The notes: generated by a model not told the origin, from the sequence alone. DNA of 64,000 nucleotides from Musa acuminata AAA Group (GCF_036884655.1 NC_088356.1:12975001-13039000); one strand, 5' to 3'. Numbered from the stretch's first letter, positions 35,301 to 48,886 are shown. Made by a program: numbers and translations.

Positions 35301-38300
35301 AAGCCAGCAGATTGATATGGTACACAAATATGGACCATAAAATCAAAGGACCAGCATAAATGGCCACCCGAATGAAGAGAGAGAAAAGAAAAAAGAATAA
35401 TAAGGTAGGAAAAACAAACATGATGAATAAAGGGAGAATATATTTTCTTATTCATCCTTTTCTTGCAGTGGGCAGAGTCCTCATCAATGATGGATTGAAG
35501 ACTCAATTTTTAAGCACTAATATGCTAGAATACCATTTCATAATAAGTCATGAGCACGTTAATTCAATAAATGAACTGGTTTGATGCAAAAAGAAAAACA
35601 AAAGAAAATTTTCAGGGTCTCAAAGTGGTATACCTGGTCCAGATCCCAAGTGTGGGTGGACCAAGATGTAAAGTCTTGTTCGCCTGATATTCCTGATTTA
35701 GGAATTCATTACTATGCAACGAACTTTAGAAAATTGGACATCCGAACAAACAATTATATCCAGAAAGTAAATTGATGTTCTTTGGTGCAACTATTATTTC
35801 AAACTTTTATATTCCAGATTTAAGTTGAGTTTTTATCCTTGATAGTAAAATTTGAAGCAAAATTACTCATAGCAGAAAGAACATGCCAGTTGAAACTAAA
35901 GAAGTCTAAATTCTAAACTGCCTTACTTTTAGTTTCAACACACACAATAATTTTGAGAAGCAAAGAATCTAACCCTTGAATTCTTAAAAAAGGAAACAAG
36001 TAAATATATCAGAAACACCACTTCCACGTCTTCAGAACATGAGGTAGGAAAGATCTATGCACAACACAGTAAAAGAGTTGTCAATACCTGCTAGGTTTGT
36101 AAAAGATCCCGCAACCATCACGTTTCTGTCCACTTCTTTTAATATAAAGGCTTAAATATCCAAGGTTCTCCATGTTACTTTTGTAAAAGGTACTGTACTC
36201 ATCCAACTCCTACGAGCACAAACAATGTCATGAATTAGCAAAAAATAAGTATCTAAGCTGTGCTCGAAGGATGAGACTCTTAAAATTATCATATCAGAAG
36301 AAAAGATTGAATGAGCCAGAATATATTTATAAAGAATTTTTCTGCATTTGGCAGTTGCACAAGGAAAATTCCGCTCTGAATTTGCAAGTTTTATAAGCAA
36401 AAAACATTTAGAACACACCTAACCCAGCATGCCAAGGAAATATTGCCCGCCCATCACCATTATTTGTGGACTTCAAGAATTTCAATGTATTACATCTAAC
36501 ATTTAATAGATGATTAAAAACTCCTTTAGTTACCCAATCTAAACTTGGCCTCAACTAATCGAAACTGTAACTCACCATCCACAATCTTAAAAGCCATATA
36601 GATGGTACACATTCATCTGAACCATAGGTAGCCAGAGCTAGACATTTATGTCATTTTTTGGATTGGTTTCCAGTCTCCTACCAGATGGTGATGTCTCACA
36701 TTTGAAATTGACATTGATTCTGATTGTTCTGCACTTGTTTATGCCCATTTCATGAGTTTCAAGAAATAGGTCCATTTCATCGTTCTAAAAGGCTAAAAGC
36801 CACCTGTGCAAAGATTATGACATTACAACCAGATACTAAACTTTTACTCGTTTTTTGGATAAGCTTCAGTTCTCTCAATCCAACAGTCGTGCCCTAGTAT
36901 AAAATGATCATATTAATTTCAGTACAGTTTAATGCTTTCTTCAAGTGCCTAAAGCAATCATTTATCATTTCTACATTCTACTGACAAGGTTTATTGAGAT
37001 TAGTACATTATAAACACCGGTTGGTTGTCATGACATGTATGCTTAACCATGATCCACAACATATAAAATGACAGAAATAAAAAAATAAAAAACAAGTCTT
37101 ACGAAAAATGTTTGAAAAGAATGCTGTAGACTTCAATAGACAAAGAACAATATTAGAAAATAATAAATATAATAAAAAATGATATTTACATACAGATCGT
37201 GATAACAAAATGAAGTCACACAATGAACAAAAAATTTCTCAGCAAAATCACAATTGATGATCTAAATAAATTTGCTAAAAACATTGCAGTTAATGCAACA
37301 AGAAATTTCACCAGTTGGTGTAGGGACTATCATCTGCCATTAGAGTTTCAGAGAAAATACAGCAAAATAGTCCAAAAACATATCAGGCAAGGGAGCTAGA
37401 AGATTATGGGATAGAGAAAATCTGATAGATGATGATGGAGATATCAAGGTCACTGGCCTCAAGAAAATCCAAGTTTACATTGATATTTAGATAACTGGAC
37501 TGAACATATAACCAAAAACAGACAAGTTCAAGGTTTAGAGATACAACAGGGACCAAACAGAAGGCTGAACCATGATGACATAATAAATAACAAGTATTAA
37601 TGAATATAGAAAAGTAATACTAATTGAACAATAAACAAAACTATGAAACAGTTTTTCATCACTAATTAAACAATTAAAAGATGGATCTATCAGGCATTTT
37701 TCACGCTACATTTTTTCCAACCTGAAGCACTTGGCTACATTTTCCATACATGAAATGGTAAGTTAGCTAAGAAGAGAAGGGCATATATAAGGTTCCCTTG
37801 CTTGCAAGCCTCTGAGATGTAGAAGGCAATAGTAGTCCGGGAGAGTACAGATCATGGAAGGTGTTTTGGTGGCTTGGAGAGACGAGTCACGTAACAAGTG
37901 GAGTCACACATGAGTGACTGTGATGATGATGGTGTTGCTGAACAGACAAATTCATCTGTGGCAATGTCTTGTTCAAAGTTCTGTTGACAAAGGAACAATA
38001 ACACATTGAACTCACAGCTAGCACACATTCAGATAGAGAGACGGATAGAGGAAGAGACTAATATGGAGGAGAGAGAGCAAGAGAAATACCAAAATTGGCT
38101 AGTTTCCAATGGAGCTCTGGTCACAGGTTGTTGTCCCTTAGTTAACATCAAAGATAAACATGCCAACAAGCAACCATAAGTCATAAATGAAGTTGATCTT
38201 TTTTTAAGATAAATGATGTCAACAAGTGATCCTCAAGTCATATGTAAAATACAAATTTTGTTGATAAAATCAAACTCCAAACAAAAAATCAATTGATTTA

Positions 38301-41300
38301 ACCTAAAATTAACCTTAACATCCACCGACAAAAACTAGTTATTCCAATTTTACAGGGAAAGATTAAAAAATCTAAATGCCATGTTATAAGACTTGATCTA
38401 ATCCTAGTTACGCTCAGAAAGATTCAAGCTCAAACTCATAATTCACTCAGATATGTCGACGCTCTAACCCGAATCCATGGTGGTGGGTGAAAGGGGGGGG
38501 AATTTACTACATGCATATAAAACCAGACAATAATTCATGACTCGACTAACATTATATCCAATGGTTCTCTAGAAGAACCCAAATCTTCAATGTGCAAACC
38601 ACCTTGATTACCATGCAGGTGGATACCCACAATTGTTTCTGGGACACAAATCAGTTCAGAAAGAAATGACCACCAATGCACACAAACAAAAACAAAGGAA
38701 AATGGCATGGACTATAATCAAGGGGTCGGCTAAGTCAGGAAGCACAAATAAGGTCAAATGCCATGGGAAAACAATGGAGCAATAGTTCCACCATGAAGCT
38801 CCAGACATTTTGATACTGAACTCCTCGAAGTTAAACAGAATACTTCAACATCTCTTTCAAATCATCTAAATAATGATAATATCTTGATGACATGCTGCAG
38901 AGCTGAAGGTCAGAAAATCACTTCAGAGTCCTTCAATGATTCTAGCAGGATATTGTTTTGCAACACACAGTAGTAAATAAAGTGGGATCCCTGAATGTAG
39001 TGGCTGGTGAAACAATGATTAAAAAACAGAATCTGGTAATCAATTAAAAGAAAGCACAACAAGATACATCAATGCTACCTTAGTTATTTGTTAGAGAACA
39101 ATATAAAAGGCATGAATAGATTCAAACCTGTATACAAAGAAAATCAGCATCAAAGTTCTTGAAATCCATTAGAATAGCTTGTGAACGAGCTTTCCACCTA
39201 CAACATTATGTACTTGTTACACAATCATCGGTGAGAAATAGGGTACAATACAACAATTAGTAATAATTACCACCCTCAGCTTCCTATTTAATACAGAACC
39301 ATGTCGAAAACCAATATCATATGATAGAGATATGTATGCATAGAGATATGTATGCAAACTCACATATGAGCTAAAACAGTGTTAAGACGTATGCATGAAA
39401 AGAAGGGTGTCTCCTGTTAAATAGTGTAAAGAGTTTCTCCATAATGATAAATTGTATTATATGTTCTTTTTATCAGAACAAAGAACAGGATGTACCGACA
39501 CATGGCACATGTATATATGTATATCAAGGTTTTGAAAATTGATACCAAAAACCATATCGAAATCTCAATAACTGGTATATAACAGTCAGTAAGGCACTGT
39601 AGACATCGTTAAACCAATAAAAAATTACTAATATTTTGGTTAATATGCATTGACTGGTACAATCAGTACATTAGTCTAGCAGTATATGGTTGGACCAATA
39701 TAGTACACACATTACAACATGATATATGAAACCATGTATCTTTAATTAAAGCATGAAGAACAGACTCAATAGTATCAATCTTCTAAAGAAAATTAAAGTA
39801 GGAATTATATACACAATATCAATTTAATTACTTCAACTTCAGCATGAATTGTTAATTATTATTAACTAACCAAGTATGAGTTATGGCACCATTTTGATGA
39901 AAGCACACAAAAAATAGACACAAGAACCAAGTCACATGAAGAACAACAAACGATTAATGCAAAGCACAGTAAGAATATAAGTACGTGTTTAGGAACATGT
40001 GCCATGCTGCATGGCCAGCATCGATGTAGTTGCATGACCAGAAAGTTGATTTTGTTGCTACATTATGTTTCCACGGTACCAAGACTATTTTAGTCTAATA
40101 TATCAAAGTGACCAGCAACAAAATGTTGAAACAAAATTTTCTGTTCAGCAGATGGCATGGACAAATTTTCTAGATCCTAAAGGAACCTTCCAAGGAGAAA
40201 CTAGCTTAACAGAAGCATGCTAAATGACATATCAGCATCATAAGTTTGACTAATGTGAAGTAGTATGGCCTGAAAAGGTTCATGATTGAGCTGTTGGCTA
40301 AACGAATAAGAAGAAGATAGCATTCTCAAGTATATTGACTGCTAGACATAAGACATATACAGTTCTTTGTGTATAGCAAAGATCACAAGGATGACAATTC
40401 TATTCATGGTTCATTCTGATTCTAGATCTATGGTTCGATACTTAATTCAACTTTTGTTTGTGCTTCAAATCAAAATCCAGTCACTTAGGGATACAGTGCG
40501 TGTTAATATGCATAACAGCGACTAGCTTCCCTATTTGTATATACCAATACTAAGTCAGTCCAGCTCCAGTATGAAACTAATTAACGTTACTCAATTAACT
40601 GTAAACAAAGAATGTTAAACTTACTTGAGACAGGAAGATGGAGAATGCTGAAAATAAGAACTCTTCACATAAACCTGCAAATCAAGATCACGAGTCCAAT
40701 GCATATATAATTAGAACACCTTGAACATTAATTAGTATATCACTAATAGTCTAATACATCTATGCTAGGCATGCACTCATGGAAAAAATATAATTCTTCC
40801 AAAAAATAACACTTACATTAACAGTTTAGATGCAACAAGTAGCAGAAACATTTTAGAGAATAAGTAGAACTAGATCCATTTCTCAAACAGTTGGCCCTTT
40901 ACTGCCTTGTATGGCAGTAAAACTATCTGATGGGCCATCATGGTGCAGCACCCATTACAAACTTAGAATCCTTGGTTTAGTATATTCCAATATTTCAATG
41001 TTTTTTTTATTTTATCTCAGTAGATCACAAAAGATGTTTGCGTTGTTTGTGGATGGTGTGTTAGGACTCTAGCTTGGAGAGTCCTAATTGAGAGGGACAT
41101 TCATGTAAAACTGTTATGACTCTAGCTAGGAGAGTCCTAATTGAGAGGGGCATTCATGTAGGAGGTGTTTTCTTAGAGAAGAATTAGGAGTTGTAAGGGA
41201 ATAGGAGTCTTGACTATGAGTCCTACTAGGAGTTGGTTAGAAGTAAGAGTCTTACCTAGGAGTCCTATTAGGAGTTAGGGTTTAGAAGCCCTATAAATAG

Positions 41301-44300
41301 CCATGTATTCCTTCTCTTTTGATAAGCAATAGATGAATCTTTTCTGCAGCCTTTGAGCAGCAACTTGGAGGGAGAAACCCCTATAGATTTCCAAGGAGGC
41401 CGATCCCCTAAAGAGATCAACCCCAAGTTTAGAATCTGCAAGGGTTCTAACACCTGGTATCAGAGCAGCGTTCTTGGCATCTCGCTACCCTTCCACTGCC
41501 ATCCATCAGCCCTCCACAACTGCCCAAAGCAATTCCCACAATTGCTTAAAAGATCGTCGCCGAATTCCGCCATCATCTCCACCACCGCGGATCATCCTTT
41601 GATCTCCCCGTGAATTGCAACAGGTTCTGGTTTCCTACCTTACTGCTGCTGCAATTTAGTTATCCTTATTCAAAAATCCAAAAAAAAAAAAAACTGTTCC
41701 TATATTGCTGCATAAACCTTTCGTCACAAAGTTTTCATCTCTACGACGAAAGATACATTGCAGAATTCCAGCCGCATAGCACCATCTATTTGATCTTGTT
41801 ACTGTGCTTTTTCTATCCAAATTTCTATGAAATTTTTATAACATCTTTGACACTTCCTAACAGCAGATTTCCCTTTGGTTTTTTCAAAAAATTCTCAATA
41901 TAAACCATTGATCTTTTACGTCAAATCTGCTATACTTGAAAATCTGTACTGTAAAATTTCAGCCGCATAGCACTGTTTGTTTGATCTTGATACTACATTG
42001 TTTCTATCCAAATCTCTACGAAATTTTTATGATAGCTTTAACACTTCCTAACAGTGGATTTCCTTTTGGTTTCATCAAAAAATTCTCAATATAAACCACT
42101 GATCTTTTACGTCCAATCTACTATACCTAAAAATCTGTGCTGCAGAAAATTTCAGCCGCATATTGTTGCCTTAACCCATCTATTTGCAATCTTTTTTGAA
42201 TGAAATTTCTTATACATTTCATAGATCATCTTGGCTTCCATCTAAGATTGATCTATTAAGAAATTCATCTCTAAAAACGATTTTATGTTGCTGCAAATTT
42301 TCGTCGTAACCCGTTGAAATTTTTCAACGAGAATTCTGCAATCTCAACTTGCACCAATTTCCTTGCTGTTATACTGCCGAAATTTTCTTGATTAAATTAG
42401 ATATCCTTGCTGTTATATAAACTGTGATTTTGCTATCAATTCCCTCTTCAATTATCTCAAGTTTTTGGTGGAAATTACGTCGAGAAACCGTTGTTTCTTC
42501 GACGACAATTCTACTCTTACAAGACAGCACATACTTGCTGCAACTTCCATTGATTTCTATCAAACCTTTGCTACCATCTACCACAGATCCAAAACATTCA
42601 TCCATAGCCCTAAAACTCCACTAAACCACACCCTCAAACTACACCCAAAACAGCCACAAAACAAGCCTACATCCATCGATCCACTAATCCTTTCGACCAT
42701 CACTTCTCTCAACTATACATGCCTTTAACCTGACAACAAAAGAGAGATCTTAATATCATAGATTTGGAGGCATATAATATGGCATCTAAGGAGGCAATCA
42801 ATGCTAAATTCGAAGCCTTGGAGGCACGAATGGAGGATAAGATTCGGACGCTCTTTACTGAACTCAGATTGGGTCGACCACTAAGCCCGAAAAAATCATA
42901 TCACGGAGAGAGCTTTGCCCAATCGCACCAGGCTCGAAGAGATGAGTTCCAAGGGAGGGGAGGCTCTATGACTGAACCCAACTATCCATGCATGAGAGTG
43001 GACTTCCCTAGATGGGAAGAAGGAGATCCGATTGGTTGGATCTCGCGCGCGGAGCGATATTTTCAGTACCACAAAATCGCGGATGCATCTATGGTGAAAA
43101 TTGCAGCTATACATCTTGAAGGGGATGCTATACAGTGGTTTGACTGGTTTGAACATACTTATGGAGTCCTTTCATGGCAACAATTCAAAGAAGGACTGCT
43201 GATCCGCTTCAGACCAACCGATTACGAGAATATTGATGGACAACTAGCAAAGATCCGACAAACTTCCACCATTCAGGAGTACCAAACCAGGTTTGAAAGG
43301 TTATCTAATCAAACTCATGATTGGTCTCAAAAACAGCTATTGAAGACCTTCATTGAGGGCTTGAAGCCGGAGATCCGAAGAGAAGTTAAAGCGCGACAAC
43401 CGTATACGCTTATGGCAGCCATCTCTTTCGCACGACATCAAGAGGAGCAATTGAACCATGAAGCTCGGAGGACTAGGGTCGCTCCTCAACCAGTAATATT
43501 GAAGCCCTCAGCCCCCCCTACTATTGACCAAGTCCCTACACCAAAGAGGTTAACAAGAGAAGAGCTTCGGGAGCGATATGCGAAGGGGTTATGTTGGCAT
43601 TGTGACGAGCCGTGGAGCCGTGAGCATCGCTGTAGTAAAGGGAGATTTCTTATGATTGAACCAATAGAAAAAGAGGTCATTGAACATCCAGAAGAGAGCC
43701 TTGAACATGAAGAAGAAGATGCAGAAGAAGAGCCACAACCGACTGAAGTTACGGTACATACACTAGCCAGCTACTCAAACCCGGAAACGATGAAAGTTGG
43801 AGACCTTCTCAAACAACAACCGATCACTGTTCTCATCGACACGGGTAGTTCTAATAACTTTATAAACAGTAAGGTTACTATCCAGATGGCCTTACCTATT
43901 GAGAATTACAGTAGGTTTGACGTTAAGGTCGTCAACGGACGGATTTTGAATTGTGATCGTAGGCGCCCGCAGGAGAAACTATTGCTGCAGTACCAAGAGA
44001 TAATTGCAGATTTCTTCCTTCTCCCTCCTGATGATCATAAGGCCATGTTCATAATTAAATGGTTGACGACATTAGGTGATATTTCTTAGAATTTTATGCA
44101 ACTAATTATGAAATTTTACAGTAAAGAGAAACAGGTGATACTGAACGGGAAACGTGGGGGCGACATAACGACGATTTGCACACAACAAATTGAGAAGGTT
44201 TTGCATAAAGCATGCAGCAGATTTTTTATACAACTTGAGCAGCAAACTAAGGGAGAGCCAATACAATTTGAAGATCCAAACCTACTTCCTTTGCTTGCTG

Positions 44301-47300
44301 AATTTTCAGATATATTTGACGAACCGTACAACCTACCTCTTACCCGTCGGCATGTTCATTATATAATGATTCTTTCAGGCAAACCTGCAGCAAATACTCG
44401 GCCATATCAATATATATATCTCCAGAAGGATGAAATAGAAAGGATTGTAAAAGAAATGCTCGAAATAGGAGTTACTCGGCCAAGTTGCAACCTCTATTCT
44501 TCACCGGTGCTACTTATACGTAAGAAGGACGGAACATGGCGAATATGCGTTGATTATCGAGCTCTCAATGGCATAACCATCAAGGACAAATACCTTATTC
44601 CAATAGCAGATGAATTACTAGATGAAAGGGAGCACAAATCTTTACAAAGCTAGACCTTTGATCCGGATATCATCAAATATGAGTGTGCGAAGAAGACATA
44701 CCGAAACCCACCTTTTGAACACACAACAACCATTACGAATTTTTGCTTTCTTCAACAGAAGGTGGAATATCTTGGGCATATCATATCAAAGGAAGGTGTG
44801 ACAGTAGACCCCTTCAAAATTGAAGCAATGCAAAACTGGCCTACCCCGAGGAACGTAAAATTGCTACATGGCTTTCTGGGTTTAACAGGCTACTACTGCA
44901 AGTTCGTGAAAAACTATGGCGAGATCAATGCACCACTTACTTTCTTACTGAAAAAAGATGTCTTCCAATGGTCGGACAGAGCCTCCGCTGCCTTCGACAA
45001 ACTTAAGGCAGCCATGACGACGACGCCGGTGCTAACACTACCAGATTTTAACCGACCCTTCATTATTGAGGCCGACGCATCTGGAGTCAAAATTAGAGCC
45101 ATTCTCATGCAAGATGGTCGACCACTCATATACACTAGCAAGGCATTATCTCCCTCCCATCAAAATAATTCAACATATGATAAGGAGATGCTCGTCATTG
45201 TGCGCGCAGCAACGAGGTGGAGACCCTACTTGATTGGCCGACGATTTCAAATTAAAACCGACCATAAAAGCCTCAAGTACTTTTTGGAGCGAAAAATATC
45301 ATCCCCTGAGCAGCAAAAAAAGGGTAATAAAACTTCTTGGATTTGATTATGAAATAACTTACAAAAAGGGGAAAGAGAATGTTCTTGCAGATGCACTTTC
45401 GCAGCTACCCGAGCAAGTTGAAATTTCGACCGTTTCAATTCCGACCAGCGACTTTCTTAAGGATATTAAGATGGAATGGCAGGAAGATTCAAAGGCTAGT
45501 AAGATTATAAAAAAATTGGAGGAAGCACCAAGCCCCATGGCTCATTACAATTGGGACTCAAAAGAATTACACTATAAGGGACGCATTGTGCTTACGATAA
45601 ATTCTACTTGCATCTTCACGAGCAGATTTTTGACAAAGTTATTCCATATGCAGGGTACTAAATTGAAAAGGAGTATGGCATATCACCCACAAACCGACGG
45701 CCAGACGAAAGTTTTAAATAGGTGCTTGGAGACAGCCCAAAGCCACCCACCAAATATGACTACCCAAAGAGAACTCCAGACCCAGCCAAGTGCTATTATT
45801 GATCGACGGATCGTGACTCGACGACGATGACCCACTAATGAAGTGCTAATACAGTGGGCGAACCTACCAATAGAAGATGCCACTTGGGAGAACTATGACG
45901 ACTTGAAGATCAAATTCCCAGAATTCACGAATCATCAGCCTCGAGGACAAGGCTGATTTGAAGAGGGCGGGTCTGTTAGGACTCTAGCTTGGAGAGTCCT
46001 AATTGAGAGGGACATTCATGTAAAACTGTTAGGACTCTAACTAGGAGAGTCCTAATTAAGAGGGACATTCTGTTAGGACTCTAGCTAGGAGAGTCCTAAT
46101 TGAGAGGGGCATTCATGTAGGAGGTGTTTTCTTAGAGAAGAATTAGGAGTTGTAAGGGAATAGGAGTCTTGACTATGAGTCCTACTAGGAGTTGGTTAGA
46201 AGTAAGAGTCTTAAGTAGGAGTCCTATTAGGAGTTAGGGTTTAGAAGCCCTATAAATAGTCATGTATTCCTTCTCTTTTGATAAGCAATAGATGAATCTT
46301 TTCTGCAGCCTTTGAGCAGCAACTTGGAGGGAGGAACCCCTATAGAGTTCCAAGGAGGTCGATCCCCTAAAGAGATCAACCCCAAGTTTAGAATCTGCAA
46401 GGGTTCTAACATGGTGACATAAAGGTTCGTGTAGTCAACTAACAAGAAGTCAATAAGGAGCTCATGCTGGCAATCGGGATACAAGAGGATGAAAGGATAC
46501 AAGTCACACATTCTAACAATTTTTTTAGCATGTTATTGTTCTTAAATCCTCACAACATACCTATCACATTCGTAAGTCCCTGATCATTAAGGTTTTTAAA
46601 ATTTGGAAACTACTTTTTTTAATACAAAATTAGGAAACTAAAAAAAAAATCTTTCAAAGAAAACAATTTTCTCTATTTATGCTGCTATTCTAATCTGATA
46701 CTTCATTTGAAAATTTTTCTAGCACATAATATATGAATGCTTGATTGGAACTAAAACTAAAAATGCGGCCTTTATGGTGTTCTACCAACACAATGTACAA
46801 AAAACAAAATACTAGACTTTCAAGGTTAAAGTGTCTAATGAAGTCCAAATAATACAAACATACAGGAAGTTGATTGCACTATGCATGTTTAACTTAATAC
46901 TGCTGGAAATCAATATTTTGATGGATTTTTTCGATATGTTGCAGCCAATAGAAAACTTCAGTGAAATCTTCCTTTGAAATTTCCAGATTTTAATTTATGT
47001 ATATGTCTGTACAGGCATCTGCTGCTGGCTTCCTTCAATTATTTTACTTCAGGGAAAATCAATCAGATATTTTTCTTTCACAAAGACTACATAAAATGAA
47101 AAAGAATCAACACTTACTCAATGCACTTGATAACGGGGCAATGATCCAAAAATGTACGATAAAAATTAAAAGGAAAGCAACAAACCAAAAACAAATTAAA
47201 ATAGCTACTTAATCAGATAGCCACATGCTTCATCATCGTCAAACAATAAGGTAACTCACCAAATGAAGTAAAACAAGGAAAGCAACGAAACCAAAACAAA

Positions 47301-47458
47301 TTAATAAAGGACACTTAGCCACATGTTTCATCATCATCAAAGCAATAAGAGTATATTCCAACATTGAAGTAAAACAGCTCGACAATGCACAGTTAGAGTA
47401 CCACTGTTACATCATACCTGTGCCAGAATGTTATAGGAGATGAAGCGAAATTTAAAAC
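29337..47458 (-). CDS. CCR4-4: CCR4 homolog 4-like exonuclease/phosphatase, 8 exons found, first exon missing
   Basis: Exons in reading order: 47458-47418, 40674-40625, 39197-39128, 36209-36088, 34289-34168, 32817-32685, 32405-32258 and 29615-29337 (stop TGA at 29339-29337). All have GT-AG edges, and phases agree at every join (965 nt). The product belongs to the endonuclease/exonuclease/phosphatase fold, closest to plant CCR4 homolog 4, a Mg-dependent enzyme related to poly(A) deadenylases and to nocturnin. Key blocks are SYNILAQ (metal-binding Asn), CIQELDEY (catalytic Glu), [28 protein letters not shown] and [12 protein letters not shown] (catalytic His). The leucine-rich repeats of CCR4a/b are not expected in this subfamily. 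The exon with the start codon, which must end in phase 1, was not identified between 47458 and the TATA-like site at 51651. Introns are up to 6.7 kb and hold several mobile elements. Confidence 0.88.
29877..30603. mobile_element. Candidate MULE-like MITE in a CCR4-4 intron
   Basis: The left edge reads CTATTGGCAATCCCG. The right edge is the complement of CTATTCGCAACCCCC followed by TTTTTACTATTTACAA, and a second left copy of the TTTTACTATTTACAACCCC word lies near 29931. The ends are thus imperfect inverted repeats around a GC-rich core (30000-30480) unlike the intron around it. No exact target duplication touches the ends; TTTCATCA occurs a little outside both (29852-29859 and 30611-30618). 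The superfamily is a guess. Confidence 0.45.
30604..40624. other. Other CCR4-4 intron DNA between the listed exons
   Basis: Apart from the six exons within this span, the introns are AT-rich and show no domain, RNA gene or clear mobile element. A stretch near 39520-39720 has words like ACTGGTACAATCAGTAC that may be a decayed hairpin repeat. Confidence 0.4.
41059..41452 (+). repeat. 5' LTR of the Reina-like element
   Basis: 394 bp, starting TGTTAGGACTCTAGC and ending GGTTCTAACA. It begins with two copies of a unit holding AGGACTC...GAGTCCT inverted arms. A TATAAATA box lies at about 41292-41299. Confidence 0.9.
41455..41466 (+). other. Primer binding site (tRNA-Met) of the Reina-like element
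   Basis: TGGTATCAGAGC, two bases after the 5' LTR. Confidence 0.9.
41467..42763 (+). other. Leader between primer site and gag of the Reina-like element
   Basis: About 1.3 kb, non-coding. An imperfect duplication is visible: the blocks near 41775-41900 and 41960-42090 share GCCGCATAGCAC and TTCTCAATATAAACCA. Confidence 0.6.
42764..45950 (+). pseudogene. Gag-pol of the Reina-like element, deleted and frame-broken
   Basis: 42764-44089 is a 441-residue open frame with a gag core ([19 protein letters not shown]), a short zinc motif [14 protein letters not shown] at about 277-290 and the protease site IDTGSS (Asp at about 359). 44096-44653 has the RT fingers ([20 protein letters not shown]). The following RT palm, including the YVDD-type box, is deleted between about 44740 and 44758. 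44762-45346 has the RT end and RNase H ([16 protein letters not shown]). The integrase is cut down to [12 protein letters not shown] near 45676-45711. A chromodomain-like end ([17 protein letters not shown]) lies at about 45855-45905. Confidence 0.88.
45975..46411 (+). repeat. 3' LTR of the Reina-like element, one unit longer than the 5' LTR
   Basis: 437 bp. It holds three copies of the starting unit (TGTTAGGACTCTAGC) instead of two, which explains the 43-base difference. A purine-rich tract (GAAGAGGGCGGG) lies just before it at 45961-45972. Confidence 0.9.
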
Positions 47459-47822
47459 CTACAATATAAATCAAAACAGACATATTTAAAGAAGCAAAAA
47501 GTCTAGATCAGTTGAAGCAGTTGTAGTAGCATTCAGGGATATAGAACAAAAATAGGGGTAATGAAGACAGAATAAATGACACAAACACAAGAAAATAGGC
47601 AGGAACAGAATCCTCCATAAAAAAAAAAGAGCATACACAAAATAATAAAAAAATAATTAAATACGTACATCCCATTTGTCCTCATTTTGCAGACCACTAA
47701 ATAACTTAAAAGCAATGTACTCTAGATTTCTAGTCATAAAGGACTATGCCAAACGAGATCAATTTCTGAATCCTAATCAACTTAAAAAATCTAATTATTC
47801 ATAGGTAAAAGGTTATCCTAAC

Positions 47823-48102
47823 CAAGGTTCGCCGTACCATACCGTACCGGCATTTCAACCTGGGCTCGATATGGTACGGTAACGGTGTACCGGGCGGTAC
47901 ATCAGGAAGTACCGAGTGGTACACCCTGGTGTACCGAACAATTTTATACTTTTTCATACTGTAGCAGTGCTACAGTATAATACTATAGCACTGTAGCAGT
48001 GCTACAGTACAATACTGTAGCATTGTAGCGGTACCGGGCGGTCCGTATACCGGTAACCTGTCGGACCAGTACGGGCCGTACGCTTCGGTATGGCAGACCT
48101 TG
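47823..48102. mobile_element. hAT-like MITE with GTACCG hairpins, copy 1
   Basis: Ends are CAAGGTTCGCC and the complement of CAAGGTCTGCC, matching the hAT end rule (YARNG). ATCCTAAC (47815-47822) and ATTCTAAC (48103-48110) form an 8-bp target duplication with one mismatch. The inside is full of GTACCG inverted words and CTGTAGCAGTGCTACAG near-palindromes, so a single strand could fold fully. No coding capacity. It is in the CCR4-like gene between the first found exon and the promoter. Confidence 0.8.
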
Positions 48103-48623
48103 ATTCTAACTAGACATAACTTAAGACTGTCAATTCATCTCAAAACACTAAATTTGCCAAAACAAGGCTAGTATTAAATCTAAATGTAACTTGACTACAG
48201 TGGTGGTATACAAAATATTTGGGACCTTATTGCTCATGTTGTTGATATCCAACCAAAATTTTTGATCACTTGAACACAATTTTGAGATTTCGTTCATGAA
48301 TATGAGTAAAAAAAATCTTTAAAATAGCTTTCAAATGAATTTAGACTCACTGGAATCTCAAATATGTACAAAAAATTAAGCCTTAAGGAAGCTACTTTGT
48401 TCATTGTAGACTGAGAGACATATCAATTGTTAAATAATGCTGTCATACTGTATATTACAAGTCAAACTTTGGCAAATATTTAAATTTTTAACCTAAGAAA
48501 TTTCAGAAATACTTAAAGGCACATCCAGATTCCTTTGCATGCTACATTAAAACATATATTTTTCAGTTAGGAACCTTGATATCTTGCATGCAGTTAAGAT
48601 GCAGCAGAAGCAGCTGCAAAGAG

Positions 48624-48886
48624 CAAGATATGCAATATCGTACCGTACCGGTGTTTCAAGGTTGGCTCGGTATGGTACGGTACCAGCATACTGAGCGGTA
48701 CACCAAGGTGTATCGAACTGTTTTATACATTTTCTTCTTTACTGTAGAACTGTAGCACTGCTACAATATAATACTGTAGCACTGCAGCACGTTCCGTTCG
48801 GTACCGGGAGGTCCGCGTACCGATATACCGTCGGACCGGTACGTACCGCCCGTACCGGGCGGTACCATTCGGTACTGCATACCATG
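48624..48886. mobile_element. hAT-like MITE with GTACCG hairpins, copy 2, perfect TSD
   Basis: GCAAAGAG occurs at both edges (48616-48623 and 48887-48894), an exact 8-bp duplication. The ends are CAAGATATGC and the complement of CATGGTATGC. The inside matches copy 1 (ACCGTACCGG, ACTGTAGCACTG words) in the same order. Confidence 0.85.

Larger units (their letters stand above)
41059..46411 (+). mobile_element. Ty3/gypsy element, Reina-like, internally deleted, TSD TGGTG
   Basis: Two LTRs (41059-41452 and 45975-46411) start TGTTAGG and end TTCTAACA. TGGTG flanks both sides (41054-41058 and 46412-46416), so the insertion is clean. Order inside is primer site, gag, protease, RT, RNase H, integrase scrap and a chromodomain-like end, as in chromoviruses. 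The short LTRs and total length fit the Reina clade. It lies in the 6.7-kb intron of the CCR4-like gene, antisense to it. Large deletions remove the RT catalytic box and most of the integrase, so it is non-autonomous. Confidence 0.9.

Noticed and set aside
39520..39720. Possible third GTACCG-type hairpin element
   Set aside because: Only loose words (CAAGGTTTTGAAAATTG, GGTACAATCAGTAC) remain; no matching end or 8-bp duplication was found.
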